Below, in pieces: positions 49,801 through 61,871 of a DNA stretch of 64,000 nucleotides. The notes below the pieces were generated by a model. That model did no database searches. It was not told the origin of the DNA and was given only the letters and a program-made list of their open reading frames with translations. This stretch comes from Glycine soja (lineage: Eukaryota > Streptophyta > Magnoliopsida > Fabales > Fabaceae). Positions within the stretch are counted from its first letter, which is position 1, and each line of letters starts with the position of its first letter. The stretch lies in NCBI RefSeq assembly GCF_004193775.1, contig NC_041004.1:35054411-35118410 (forward strand), read 5' to 3'. The translations under genes and the position numbers were made by a program.

Positions 49801-51103
49801 ACCTGTTTGCTTACTTCATCTTCTAATGTAGTTCTTTAGTGTTATGTTTTCAAATTATGTATTGGGTGTATGGAATGCTCAATAATGTATTATCACATTT
49901 GTGCAGGTTAACAGTGGTCTTTCTAGCCTTTGACGTATTTTTTATTATCTTTTGCATTGGGATGGCATGTATAGTTTTCTTTGCCCTCTTCTGCATCATC
50001 CCAATAATAGCACTAGCTTATGCTATGAGAATCAGAGAAGGTGCATCAGAAGAAGATATCTTGTCACTTCCTATGTATAGGTTTAGTCAGTCAAATTCAT
50101 TGGTGATGGTTGATGACAACAAGAAGCAACTTATTAAAGGAAGAGTAGATTCATGCAATGGAAGCCATATGAGTGCGCTTTCTCTCCATCCAGATGATTC
50201 TGTGAGTGCTGACTGTGTTCTCATATCTCCCATGTAGTAATTATTTGGTGCTAATATCATTTTGTTGTTTGTACCTTGTAACTGATGTCTTTCCATGTTA
50301 AATTTAAATGTCTTGTTATTTTCTTGTATTTGGTCTGATCTATCCTTCTTTAATTAGTAGTTACTCAATTGCATTGCATTTTTTCTTTGTCCAGTGCATC
50401 TAATGTATTCATGCACAAGTTTTTTTTTAACGGAAACTGGAATTTTGCTTTAAGTTTCTGAGCTTCATCATCTCTCACAAGGCTTCATGTTAAAATATCA
50501 ATATGCATTTCTTAGTATTACTTTATATTTATAAACCGATAGCAATGACACTTTTTTCAAATTAATAAGACTTTCCTCACTTTTCTCTGCTGTCTGATTC
50601 AGAGCCATTCAATTAGCAATTGCAATATTCTTCTGGTAGAGGATAGGCATTAGTGATGTAACTCATGTCTGAACCATTCTCTATGCACTAGAAAGCTTCC
50701 AAATTGTAAACAAAGGCTCTGTGAATTATGTAACTGATGTTCAAGGATTCTTGGTAATGGATTCTTTCGAAAGTGAACTTGGTTGCAACCTGAAATGCAT
50801 AATGAAAATTGAAGTGAAAATTGGCGTAAACTTGTTACAACATGAAACCTACTTGCCCTGATTCTTTGTTGCTTTGCATACAGTTGAAATGCATCGTGCA
50901 ACTGCTGAAAGATAACTGAACTGCTTCGGATTATGTTGTAGGAATGCTGTATCTGCCTTTGTCCGTATGTTGAAGGAGCAGAACTGTATCGCCTTCCCTG
51001 TACGCACCATTTTCATTGCGAATGCATCGGCCGTTGGCTTCAGACAAAAGCAACTTGCCCGCTCTGCAAATTTAATATCCTTAGAGGTGATACATTGGTT
51101 TGA
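46858..51103 (+). CDS. Membrane RING-H2 E3 ubiquitin ligase (At1g12760/At4g11680-like)
   Basis: A multi-pass membrane E3 that would transfer ubiquitin from an E2 to unknown substrates at an endomembrane. Four exons: 46,858-47,258, 48,138-48,257, 49,907-50,201 and 50,942-51,103. They sum to 978 nt, 325 residues plus TGA. The N-terminus (about 60 residues) is Arg-rich then Asp/Gly-rich. Hydrophobic segments lie at about 67-88, 100-120, 146-161 and 177-213 (the last long enough for two passes). The C-terminal RING-H2 has ligands Cys274, Cys277, Cys292, His294, His297, Cys300, Cys311 and Cys314, with the usual Trp after the sixth. The first exon is GC-rich beside AT-rich introns. The whole RING lies in the last exon, so reading through the exon 3 donor at 50,202 would give a RING-less protein. 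The family link rests on the layout of membrane passes plus a terminal RING. Confidence 0.92.
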
Positions 51104-52978
51104 ACTTTCTGAGATAAAGATTGAACAACGGTGAGGTGCATTATCGCTCAAAACAAACTTGACCTTGGAGAGCCAGAACATTTGATACTCTGCTGACTAG
51201 TAATAAGTAGAAAAGAAAAGGACATCTCCACCCCTTCAGCTTTTACTGGGTTCTAGTCTTAGGATTAGTTTCCATAAAGCTCTTACATCTTTTAGTACAA
51301 AATGTTCTTAATTTTATGATGGGGTATGCATATATTGTTGGACGGTGGAGAAGGTCTCCCCTTAATTTGTACTTACTAGGGGTTTTATAAAAACAATTTT
51401 TCTGTACAGAAATCCTTTTTTGTTCGAGTACTTTGCCCACCTCCACCATCAAATAAATTAGAGACGCATACGTTATACCCTTAAACCTAGAAAGATAATA
51501 GTGGGATGCCAATGGGAAAAGGGTGGTTAGGAACCAACCTTAAACTAATTTTTCCGTTTGGCCTTTAAGTACCATTAGATGTTTTGTACTCGGTCATTCG
51601 ATTGTGAACTAAGTTAACGAAGTCTACAGCATGTGTTTGTTTTGGAATGCATTGCCCTGCCAATTGGTGAGTGCAGAATTTTGATTCCAAAACAAGGATC
51701 GAGTACTATGTGCCGAGCAAAAAATTGACACAGATCGGCAGAGACAAACGTGAAACACTAACTCTTCTACTAGCTCCCAAAATTTTGAAAATAAGGAACT
51801 TAATATTTGGTTTTCCTTAGATTCACTTAAAGATTTTGATGAACATATGGATATTGCATTTGAGACTTTATGAAAATAGTTTATATGTCCATGAATTATT
51901 CAGTTTATTTCAATAACTAATTCAGAATAACTAACGAAAATAACTTACAACTTATGTAAAAAAAAAAATTATTCTATTTTCGTTTTATATAATAAGTATA
52001 TATTTAATAAATCCTTAATTAAGTTATTTACCAAAGCATTATGTCACAATAAATTCGTATCAGCCCCAAACGAAAATGAGATAACAAGAATTCGGTTCTG
52101 CAGTTCTGCTTAAATTCACTCCAGAAATTTGAATAAAGAAAAAGAATGGGCATTATTACATTTGGGAAAAACAAGCCAGAGTAAGCTGTTTTTGAATTTG
52201 CATTTGCTCGTGTTAAACTCCAACGACCTAGGAAAGTGGGATTGACATAAAAGGAGTGTTTGGATAGGCATTTGAATTCCCATTTGTTCACACTTTCTGA
52301 TACCGTAAACAGAGAAGCGAAAATGTAGTGTCATTGAGAGTATAATGTCAGTTTAAGTTGGGGAGAACTGTTTTCCAAACACACTAAATCATCAATACAC
52401 TGGCATTATAACTTGTTCCATTCCTCAACTTCCTTCTCAATTAAATGACATTGTCTGTTCTTTACTGATTTGCTTACAAAGTATCAACAATAATAATAAA
52501 GTCTTATCCACTAGGTGACATGGGTTCATCACAAAGTATAATGTACACTAAATTTGTTGAGTTTCAAAATAACTAGCTCAAAAGTCATTCATGCCATACT
52601 TTTCTAATTACTAGTCAACAATTTAAACATTGTACATCAATTAAACTCTTTGTTTCCATTACTTAACCTGCAAATAACTCTTGAAAACAAATTCCCAAGC
52701 AATCTAAAACACCAGGGATTTCATAAAGGGGGCATTTGATCATCCATTTTGTGTTCATATTAAGTTCCATCCATTTTGGTGATATGGCAATCATGTTAAC
52801 ATGGATTCCAAATCAAAACCCTTATTCACCAAATTGGGGACAGCATCCTTGATCGAAAATTAAGGAAATTATCAAAATACACAATACACAATACACATTA
52901 ATTTGAAAATAAAATGAGAAAATGAACAATGAAGCTTAAATAAACCTGCAAAAAAAAAAAGCACATTGAAATTGACAA
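51104..52978. other. Spacer between the convergent RING and PSRP5 genes
   Basis: This holds the 3' UTR of the RING gene on the left and that of PSRP5 (minus strand) on the right. Nothing between them looks coding beyond short chance frames. Confidence 0.55.
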
Positions 52979-53506
52979 TCATACATTCTTCAACTTCTTC
53001 ATCTTAGAAGGTGGCCATCTACCCTTCTTTCTCAACTTGCGTTTCCGAAGAAGCCTTTTCCGCCTCAACCTTATCTTCTTCGCCAGCTTCATCCTCAGCT
53101 TTTGCTCCTCTCTCTCCTTCACCTTCGACTCCAACGGAAGCTTCTCCACGGAGGCGCCGCTCTCTTTCTCGCTCTCCGCCGGAGGAGGCGGCGGCGACCC
53201 ACCCTCCACAGCCGAACTCGCGTCCTCCGCGGCGGCGGAGACAATCACCGACTCAGTCCTCCTTTTGGGTGTCGAGATTCGAACTCCATTCAAGGGCTTC
53301 GGGGGCAGAATCACGTTTGCTCTTGAAGCTGTCACAGTTCGAGAAAATTAAGAATAAAAAAAAAACATCAAAATGAAAGAAATTGAAAGAGTGGAAGGGT
53401 AGAGTTAGGTACCAGAGGTGGTGGGAAGAGCAAAAGTGGAAGAAGAGGGGAGTAATGGTGAATGGAGAGGGGAGAGTGTGAAGGAATTGAAAGAGAGAAG
53501 AGCCAT
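52979..53506 (-). CDS. PSRP5: Plastid-specific 50S ribosomal protein 5
   Basis: A nuclear-encoded subunit of the chloroplast large ribosomal subunit. Two exons on the minus strand: 53,506-53,413 and 53,328-52,979, together 444 nt, 147 residues plus stop. The first exon encodes a Ser/Thr/Leu-rich start typical of a chloroplast transit peptide. The middle (about residues 58-90) is Ala/Pro/Glu-rich and acidic. The C-terminal third is extremely basic (repeated RKR and KLRKK) and ends KKGRWPPSKMKKLKNV, the family signature as I remember it. The intron is short (84 bp, GT-AG). It is followed in the same direction upstream by ALADIN, matching my recollection of adjacent Arabidopsis loci At3g56910 and At3g56900. 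Confidence 0.93.
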
Positions 53507-54578
53507 GTTTGTTTGGGGAAAGGAAATGAAGAAGAGAATTAGAATTGGGATTTAAGGATAAGCTATGCCATGTTGATGTGATGTGTGGGTGTGCTCTTCA
53601 CCCACACCCCTCTCTCTATCAACAAAAATAATCATCAATGAGTTAACTCTTTGTTTCGTATGGATGGTTACATGTTTGGGATTACAATTTTGAACTTTAA
53701 GACTGTTTAGTGTTTAGATTAGTTGTTGTTTTTGTTTAGTGTTTAGATTAGTTTTTTTTTAATAAAAAAATAATATGCTTAAAAAAATAAAAATTGTAAA
53801 TAAAAGTTTAAAAAATCTAATGACCTTCTTTTTCCAATATTTTCTATATGATGACTTTAAATTGAAAATCAACAATTATTTTAGTGAGTTAGACTTATTA
53901 TTTATGATTTTATCTTTTAATTTAAATGAAATCAAGTGAGTGCTTTTCAACAAATTTCAACTAATTAAAGAAAAAATATTAAAAAGAGAGTATCACTAGA
54001 CTTCTTCAAGTTTAGAATGAAATTAATTTTGCTGAAAAAGAAAAATTATTAGCATGGTAGGTGAGATTGAAACTGTAGATACTATAAATAAAAAAGTTAA
54101 AATATACTTTTTGTTACAAATTTTTCATATATTTTATACGTAAAAATTGATTTATAATGGTTATTCTTTAATTTGATTAAAAAATTATTCATAATAAATT
54201 TCTATTGGATGCTTATATAAATATATCTTACACAGTTAAACATTTTTCTCATAAATTAAACTATTAAATTATTTGAGGCTTTCAAATTTTAATTATAAAT
54301 ATATTATACGAATATAGATAGAATTGGATGGTATGATACTCTACAAAATTACGTGGGTAAATTACCTATCTCAAACCCAAAGACATGTGATGAATAAATA
54401 CCCCATCCATTATGGAAGATTACGATACCCATTTAGTCAGAATCCAGTTACCATCCTATTTTGATGGTAAAGAAGACCATAAAGTAATCCAAAAAAAATT
54501 GAATAAATAACATTAACATCAAAGTCAACTTGCTCCCCCCAATCGTATACAAACATCAAAATTTCACAGAAATCCTTC
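53507..54578. other. Spacer between ALADIN 3' end and PSRP5 start
   Basis: The right part holds the 3' UTR of ALADIN and the left part the promoter and 5' UTR of PSRP5. It is AT-rich, with no other gene visible. Confidence 0.55.
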
Positions 54579-57500
54579 TTATGGAAGCATATGAGAGCGA
54601 AATAAGAGGGGATAAGTGCAACAAAACCCGCTGCTCCAGCACTGCAGAAAAAAAAATACAAAACTTAATACTTCAATCAGATGATCTTTTTTTTTTCTTT
54701 TGTAGAGGAAAAATGTCATAGAATAGAACGACATCTATAATTAATTATGATATCACAGGTATATTTCTATTGTAGATAACTGATTTGAAAAAGAAAATAG
54801 AAATAAAGAAGAAAGCAGTGAAACTCACCACAGAAAGCAATGGTCCCTGCTTAAACTTCCCGTGAAATAAAAACGAGATTGGCTTTGGATTGTCTCCAGG
54901 CCCTCTTATAAATCCTCTAAAACATATAATTGGTGGGAAATCATGTCAAATAATTAATATCTTCAAAATAGTATTTGGCAAAATAATAGAATGCTTAATT
55001 TTAAAAAAAAAATCCAACATCATAACAATCAAAGAAAAATGGGACAAAATAACAGAGAGACCAGTAATTGGACCATTTTCAACCATGAACTCACATTAAT
55101 GATGTAGATATAAGAGGAGTCCTTCTTGTATCATATACGGCGATCAGACCCCTGTATATATCCTCTCCACCTTTAAAAGACACGGCCAATCGTTCCCCTG
55201 AATTATCCCATGCTATCTTTTCAATTCCCTGACTGAATGAAATAATATAAGATAATCAATAACCACATAGTTTCCATTTTCCAACAATAGCAAACATGAT
55301 AACCATATCATGCAGATCCAAAGACCTCAAGTCATTATTTGAAAAGATAACACAACACCGTTGTCTGATGGCTACTTTCTAAAAAAATTACATTGCATTT
55401 AAGACATGACATAATTCCCAATACTCATTCCTCACCATAACATAATTCCCATATTCATTAAAACAAGAAAGGAAGATGACGAATCTAGTCAAGAACACAA
55501 CACAAAGGATACCTTAGGTGTATTTGTTAAGTGTGGGAGTGGGAAAATGAAAGTAAATAAATAAAAAAAGTTAAAAAGAAATGAATTCCTTTAGCCAATT
55601 TAATTTGTGTAAGCAAAGAGGCTGATTCTAGGATTTGAGCTCGTAACCTCCAGGTCACAAGACTTGGCTTCATGTACCAATTTAATTTACGAAAGACAAA
55701 AAAAATGCAGCCAATCACATTCCAGAGCTACAGAGCATATGTAAATTGGTCCATCACAGAAGAACATTCATGAATTCCTCTGTCAGATCGAAGGCACAAT
55801 GTCAAGGGTCTTCAGCTTCAACCAGAAGATTCCATAATTGAAATCATACTTTGCTGGAGCAATACTTGCCAGTTTGCTTCCCTCAAAAACGAAAGCTTAG
55901 CACAAGGTCAATTAATATAAGATAAAAATATTCAGAATTCACTCTAGATAGTAAACAATTACAACCAGGCCAATCATGTTGTCACCTTTTTTCTATTTTT
56001 AATATAAATGAAAATGGCCACCAACCAAGCAACAATTAACTTAAATTTGCTCGAGAAATCCAACAATAGGACCAATACACACACATGTACATATAGTACA
56101 AAATCTAAAATCAAGATCTGCAACCCCACTTTAATTCAAGCATACAAATCAGAATTGCATTATCATAGACCAGGAGGAGAAAAGACTAAAACAGCTGGTG
56201 ATGAAAAATGTTATTACAGTCTTTTATTCCAGTCCTAAGAAAATGATCAGAAGGAATTTTAAATAATAATAAGACTTTAGGATCACAAACATTCAAAGAA
56301 TTATTGAAGATAAAAACATAAATTCATCTCTACCTGCCTGTCAATGATAATATTTCCGGCAAATCAACAGGTAACAAATGTGCATCTGAAAAGTCAACAA
56401 TGAGTAATTATCAATATATCAGATTTCAGAAGAAAAAAAATCCAAAATATTTGAAAAATTGCAAACCATGAATGTTACAACCACATATTAAAAATGAACA
56501 GAACAGGGAAGTATGAATTTAAGTTAATACTAGGACTTCAAACAGTCGTAAGAATAACCAGATCAAAATTTTATTGCATGCTTCCATTAAGTTAGCAGAC
56601 TAATATTATGTGCAAGCTCCCTAATATCCTTGCAAATGAGTTTCCTGAAACTCCGTTACAGGGAACATTTCAGTGGTAGACCATGAACCAATTATAACTT
56701 TCCTTCTTCACACCTGACATAATTTTTACAGTGTTTCACTCTCCTAATACATGTATGCCAAAAGTTATACAAATTTTAATAATAAATCCACATCTCAAAT
56801 ATCAACAGTCCACTAATCCAATCAACTTAACAGTTTCTGTTGATAAATATAATGAATTCTGTGTTCTGAGAAGTTCTCTAGTAGAGTATGCATTACTTGC
56901 AGTGCACCCAAAGTAGAGGGCATATGTGCTTGGTCATAGTTTTTAGCATGGAGATTTTTGGTTACAATCAGACAACACATTTGGGAAATATATTTTACAT
57001 TGTTCCATCTCAATCACTCTTTTCCCTTTTCAATCCAACTCAAAATTTATTATGGTAAAAGAGCAGTACAGCCAGTACTATTCGTCATGGTCTTTGCTGT
57101 CGGCTTTTTTGTGGTCAGCATTCACTATAAATAGACTTGTTAGTTCGGAGATTTTGTCACATTTATACCAGACCTTAATAATAAATATATTCTATATCAT
57201 ATGCCTCTCTCTCTATTTTCCCTTTTCGATTTAGCTCCTGTATTTCAATGCCCCATTTTCATTTTTCCAGTATTAACATAGCAAGATACAAAAACAATAA
57301 ACAAATTAACATAAGATCTTTGAATGAAAAGGTCACATACCTAATGACGGAGGCTTTGATGCAAAGTGAATAGATCCCAAAGTTGACGATTCAGAAAATG
57401 CAAGAAGTATCATACGCCCATCTGGATCCCATGTTGCACCCTGATCACACAATTGAAAGTAGAAACCAGATCAATACAAGTATTATTTGATAACTATCAG

Positions 57501-60500
57501 ACAAGAAAAATTACACTACCTCCGTTAAAATATTTATGCAGTCCAGATCAATACAAGTATTATTTGAGAATTACCTCCGTTAAAATATTTATACAAGTAT
57601 TTTCACATTCACCAAACAGACCCTTAGTTTTTCTCGTTCCTTGTACATTTCCCAATTCTGAGAATTTCTTATCCACAACCTCCTGGGAGGAAATGCTTTA
57701 TTTGTTGTAAAAAAATGTTAGGTTATAAATCTAGAAGGCTAAGAAAATAACTCAGAAGATAAAAAGACATATGTGAAGATCAATTCCCTGGATAAATTTT
57801 TTTATTCCATGTTTGTCTTAAAGTGGGTGATGGTTCTAGCATCATGCTCTAGAAGCTTCTCTCTGGGAAGATCAATCACCTCTCTTTTACGGCACCACAA
57901 TGTGATACAAAATTTCAACACTTATTGCCACTTACATTAGAAGTTCTGAATCTTGAATCTATCTGTGTCCTGATAGGAGGGTTTGAACTCTTTGATTCTA
58001 CTAATACATTCAACAGCAACTAGATTTACAGGTTTTGGTAGTACCATACAGGCTAACAAAGCAAAGTTTGTGGAAATACATTTCTTAAGAAGTTCATTAA
58101 TACAAATAGTAATTTTTTTTCTTTGGGGGGTGGGGTGGAAAGGTGGTAAGAATAAGTGTTTGTTTTTCAAAAACAAGTTTTCATTTGATGTGCTATAAAA
58201 TATGATTTTTAATTGGTTTCTATGTTGTTCGTTGCATGAGTTTATTTAAAGAATTCCTATGCTATGTGGGGGAATTGAAGGGCTTTATGCTGGGCCCAAT
58301 TTAAGTGGACCAGAAACTAAAGAAACATCAGGAGGAAGTTACGTAGTCAGAGCTGTTATAGCTATACAGTTATTATAAATACGAGTTTGTTAGAGGAAGA
58401 TTGTTCTTTTCTTCTATGTTAATTCAGCTCCTAACACTTTATTAATCAATGATCTTCTCCATGGTTTCTTCTAAGGAAGAGGATATCCCTAAAATCCCAT
58501 CATCCCACCATGGACTTTCTTTCTTGGTAATAAATTCATCTTTAGTTACAAAAACAACATTATTGTCCCAAAGTCTAAATAAAAAAAAAAAAAAGTATAT
58601 TACTGGAAAGCTCTTACATTTTAAACACCAACTGAAGAATTTTAGCGCTGCATACTATTGAAGATACTTCTTTTTACGGTATCAACATATTGTCAAACAT
58701 GTCAAAACACAGGCAAAGGTTAAGGACTAAATGTCATCTTATTATAAATATAAATAGGTCATCAAAGAGCATCTATACATGAATGTAAACTACATATACC
58801 TTGACAAAACCACTAGTTGATGACCATTGTTCTGATGTCCATGTGTTTGTTTCCCAAAGATAAAATGTTCCATCACTGTATGAGAACATAATAATGAGGT
58901 TGTGAATAAACAGTACATGTTCAATAAATAATTCATATTTAGCATTTTGCATTACAATTTTGAAGCAAAGAAGTAATCTCCAGTAGGTGACCACTTCAGC
59001 ATTGATATGCCTCCTAATCCACGTCGAATGGGTGTTCCCACACCTATAAATAATATGGAAAACAACCTGAAATTCAAATGGATATTACAAAGTAAAGTGA
59101 AAACAACTTAAGGGGGCAAAGATCTTTGTACCTTGAGCAAAATCCCATACAGAGAACGAGGAGCTTTCATATGAAGCAGAAGCTAAGTATGTAAAAATAG
59201 GTTAAGAAAGAACGGTTGTGTAATAGCAATTTAAAATTAAAAAAAAACTTAAATATATTCTTTCTGTTGGTCATAATCATAGATAAAATACCAATAAAGT
59301 TTCAACTGAATCTTGCACAGTCTTTATAGACATCCAAAAATTGAAAATTTATATAGATTAAGTTTGTCAAACTCAAAGTTGAAGTGAAATTGTGGAGAGA
59401 GTAAACTTGTCTCAAAAAATCATTGACTTTGCCTAATACCTACTTCCATAAATAGCTAACTAAGAATCCATGTATTTATATTCTTAAAAAATTATGACAA
59501 TTTTAAAAAAAAAAGAAAAAAAAAACTTATAATAGATCCATATCAAGCAACACAAGCCACAAATTCATGATTTAATGACAGGAAAGGAGGGGGAGGGGGT
59601 ATTATACTGTCATATTCACACATAAGTAATCAAAAGCACAACATAAAAAGTGAAAAATAAAATAAAATTGTGCAGCATTTTCAAATTGCCCATCATTGTC
59701 ACCACTCAAGTTTATGCCTTAAACTTGTAAATTTGGCAACCATGGCTAATATTTTTTATGTACTTACTGTGAAAAGCAATTTACAATCATACAGCAGCCT
59801 CTCTTACAAAAGAAAGAAACAGAACAGCAACATTTATATTTGGGAAACATGTAGCAAAACCCGACAATAAGAAGCACTTTTTGACATTAATAAGGATATC
59901 TTCCATCTGGACTCCAAGTGAGAGCACTAACATGCTCATCATATGGACTACGAAGAAAATCGACCAGGATATACCGATTCCCTGAGCTTCTGGACAAACC
60001 TCCTAAAAAGGAAGCAGCTCCAGATCTAACAGATGCAGCATTTCCAGGATAAGAAGCAGCCCACATGCAAATTCCACCCCTGCAACAGTACACCATATTC
60101 CAGTAAACAAGAAAGCATATTGTCAACCAATTGACATTGCATTTGCCATAACAACCACACACAAGAAAGACAAAACCTCACTTGCAACCCACAGCAAGCA
60201 TTTTCCCACCATTGGGCCTCCACTCCAGCACTCTAGCATCTCTCTGCGACTCATTTGTCAAAATACTCGGATCCTTCCCCTCTATTTATAATGTCAAAGT
60301 ACCAATCATCATTTACTAAACATAAACCCCTATCATAACACAACAACAACAAAAATAACAATAACTAAGCCTCATTTGGATAAGTTTTTCAATAAGTTAA
60401 AATAAGTTCCTCCCATAAGTTAAAATTAGCTTATCCGTAAGTTCCTTCCCCAGAAGTTCTGTCTTTTAACTTCTATGAATTAGCTTATCCGTAAGCTAAT

Positions 60501-61228
60501 TTTAACTTATAGGAGAAGGTTACTTTATTTAACTTTCTTATTTTCTGTCTTCTATAAGTGCTTTGTTGATTAAATTTATCCAAACAGGACGTAAAGTAAG
60601 TTGCCAGTAACATGTCTCATGATCATAACAAGTACCAGACTCTTGGTAATCACGAACTAAGACTTGTGTTGGGGCAGAGATAAAAGCAATTATATGCTTA
60701 TTAGGGTGCCAGCTTACTCCTTGGAGATCAACCTCCGGCAACAAATGCACCTACACACAGCACAACAATTAACATCTAATTAACAATACACTATAAAATC
60801 ACAATAAATTACACTGTAATGCAAGCAGTGATGTGAATTAAGCATAGCATACATCATCAGGGTAAAAGAGGCGTCCGAGATAGCTGTTCATAAACCCTTG
60901 CAAGAGTGCCACCGGGCTTTTCCTCCGAACGCTTTCTCCGGCGGTTGTCGCCGTCGTCGTTGCACCATCCTGATCGGAAGCGTCGTTCTCCAGATTGTGA
61001 AACGGGACGGGACTGAACACCAAACCCTAATATCAATAAATTGATAAATAATAAAATAAAAAAATAAAATCGGGAAGTGAGTGGAAAATCGTGGGAATTG
61101 GGGAATGTGTATTGATGCGAATAGTTACGAGGATTTTTCCGTAGGTTTGGTTGGCTCGATCGTCAGAGAGGGCGTCGACAGTGACTGCAGATTTGGAGAG
61201 AGAAATTCAGAGTTAGAGAAGCAAAGCG

Positions 61229-61270
<42 letters not shown>

Positions 61271-61334
61271 ACTTACTTAGGTCACGATTGACTTCGCAGA
61301 GAGTGAGTGAACCTAGAGGAGGGAAGGAAGCCAT
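54579..61334 (-). CDS. AAAS: ALADIN, WD40 nucleoporin
   Basis: A scaffold-type WD40 protein of the nuclear pore complex. Fourteen exons, minus strand, in order: 61,334-61,277; 61,184-61,129; 61,026-60,853; 60,750-60,636; 60,281-60,182; 60,079-59,900; 59,190-59,132; 59,043-58,956; 58,875-58,800; 57,440-57,341; 56,385-56,334; 55,232-55,095; 54,916-54,829; 54,641-54,579. Total 1347 nt, 448 residues plus TAA. WD40-type blades are visible, for example HVSALTWSPDGRYLASASYE followed by SVWDF, and GISMLKWSPTGDYFFASKF followed by YLWE. Plant aladins are near 450 residues, so this is full length. Intron 6 is a U12-type AT-AC intron; all others are GT-AG. Introns carry a possible short solo LTR, a fold-back element, small duplications and a CT tract. 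The ATG opens exon 1, and phases agree throughout. Confidence 0.95.
57466..57591 (-). repeat. Local duplications in ALADIN intron 9
   Basis: A 25-bp unit starting CCAGATCAATACAAG (57,466-57,490 and 57,543-57,567) and a 19-bp unit ACCTCCGTTAAAATATTTA (57,518-57,536 and 57,573-57,591) each occur twice, in the same order, as after an imperfect tandem duplication. Confidence 0.75.
58288..58436. mobile_element. Possible short solo LTR in ALADIN intron 9
   Basis: A 149-bp segment starts TGCTGGGCCC and ends CTCCTAACA, with the 5-bp direct repeat CTTTA on both sides (58,283-58,287 and 58,437-58,441) and a TATAAATA box inside. The form fits a short copia-type or TRIM LTR. A 5-bp match can arise by chance, so this is less certain than the other two solo LTRs. 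Confidence 0.5.
59191..59899 (-). other. U12-type AT-AC intron (ALADIN intron 6)
   Basis: On the minus strand the intron begins ATATCCTT right after the exon sequence GATGGAAG. That is the exact U12 5' splice-site core. It ends TTTTTAC, and 11 bases before that end sits the adenosine of TTCTTAAC, matching the U12 branch-site consensus TTCCTTAAC. Using AT and AC as borders restores the WD40 frame DGRYLASASYE. No GT-AG choice at this place keeps the frame. Length is 709 bp. It would be removed by the minor spliceosome (U11/U12). Confidence 0.93.
60370..60588. repeat. Fold-back (MITE-like) element in ALADIN intron 4
   Basis: The ends CCTCATTTGGATAA and TTATCCAAACAGG (as TTTATCCAAACAGG) are inverted copies, and the interior TTAGCTTATCCGTAAG words pair with their complements. 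It looks like a small non-autonomous DNA transposon. No clear target duplication was read. Confidence 0.6.
61230..61268. repeat. (GA)n microsatellite in ALADIN intron 1
   Basis: About 19 GA units (CT on the coding strand) fill nearly half of the 92-bp first intron, beginning about eight bases after the donor. It adds pyrimidine-rich sequence between the donor and the acceptor at 61,185. Confidence 0.93.
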
Positions 61335-61871
61335 GTTTGGTTCCCGTTAGAGAGACAGAGAAAGAGAGGAGGGTTTTATTTAGCTTTAAAATGGATTCAC
61401 TGATTCGGCATAAAATTCTTATTCGTTTTCCCGCTTTTTCTTCTTTAATTCAGATCAACATAAGTTTAGTATTTTACTTCTAGTTCAAACATTATAGACC
61501 AAGTAAAAAATTAATCAAAATGTATGTAGTATATATAGAGCAATTTTTAGGATAAATATAGTTTTTATTCATCGAACTTAGTTACTAAAACCATTTGATT
61601 TTCTAGGACAAGTATTGATGTTGAAAAAACAGTCACTATATTTTGGTGTTCCTTGCATGTGACTACATTTTTTTTAAAGCATATTCGTTATTTGTTGGGG
61701 AAATAAAAAACTCTTGAGTCCATTTTTTTCTCTTTGTTTCTTTCTTGGCCTTCCCTTCCATTACACCAGCGTCTTCTGCAACTTTCAAAGCAAAACATTT
61801 TCCGACACAGTATAAGCGCAATGCATCAACAACCATGAGTCCACGTTTCACCGCTGCATAATTTGAATCCC
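61335..61871. promoter_or_regulatory. Shared upstream region of ALADIN and the PORR pseudogene
   Basis: The two genes start head to head only 0.54 kb apart, so this stretch must contain the ALADIN promoter and the former promoter of the PORR gene. No sharp TATA box or named element was recognised. Confidence 0.5.

Noticed and set aside
53011..53376. Three plus-strand frames of 74-121 codons over PSRP5
   Set aside because: They are shadows of the highly biased PSRP5 exon; the minus-strand frame ends in the family signature.
55600..55690. Sequence GGATTTGAGCTCGTAACCTCC in ALADIN intron 11, reminiscent of a tRNA arm
   Set aside because: It does not fold into a full tRNA with acceptor and anticodon arms; similar text is common in dispersed plant repeats.
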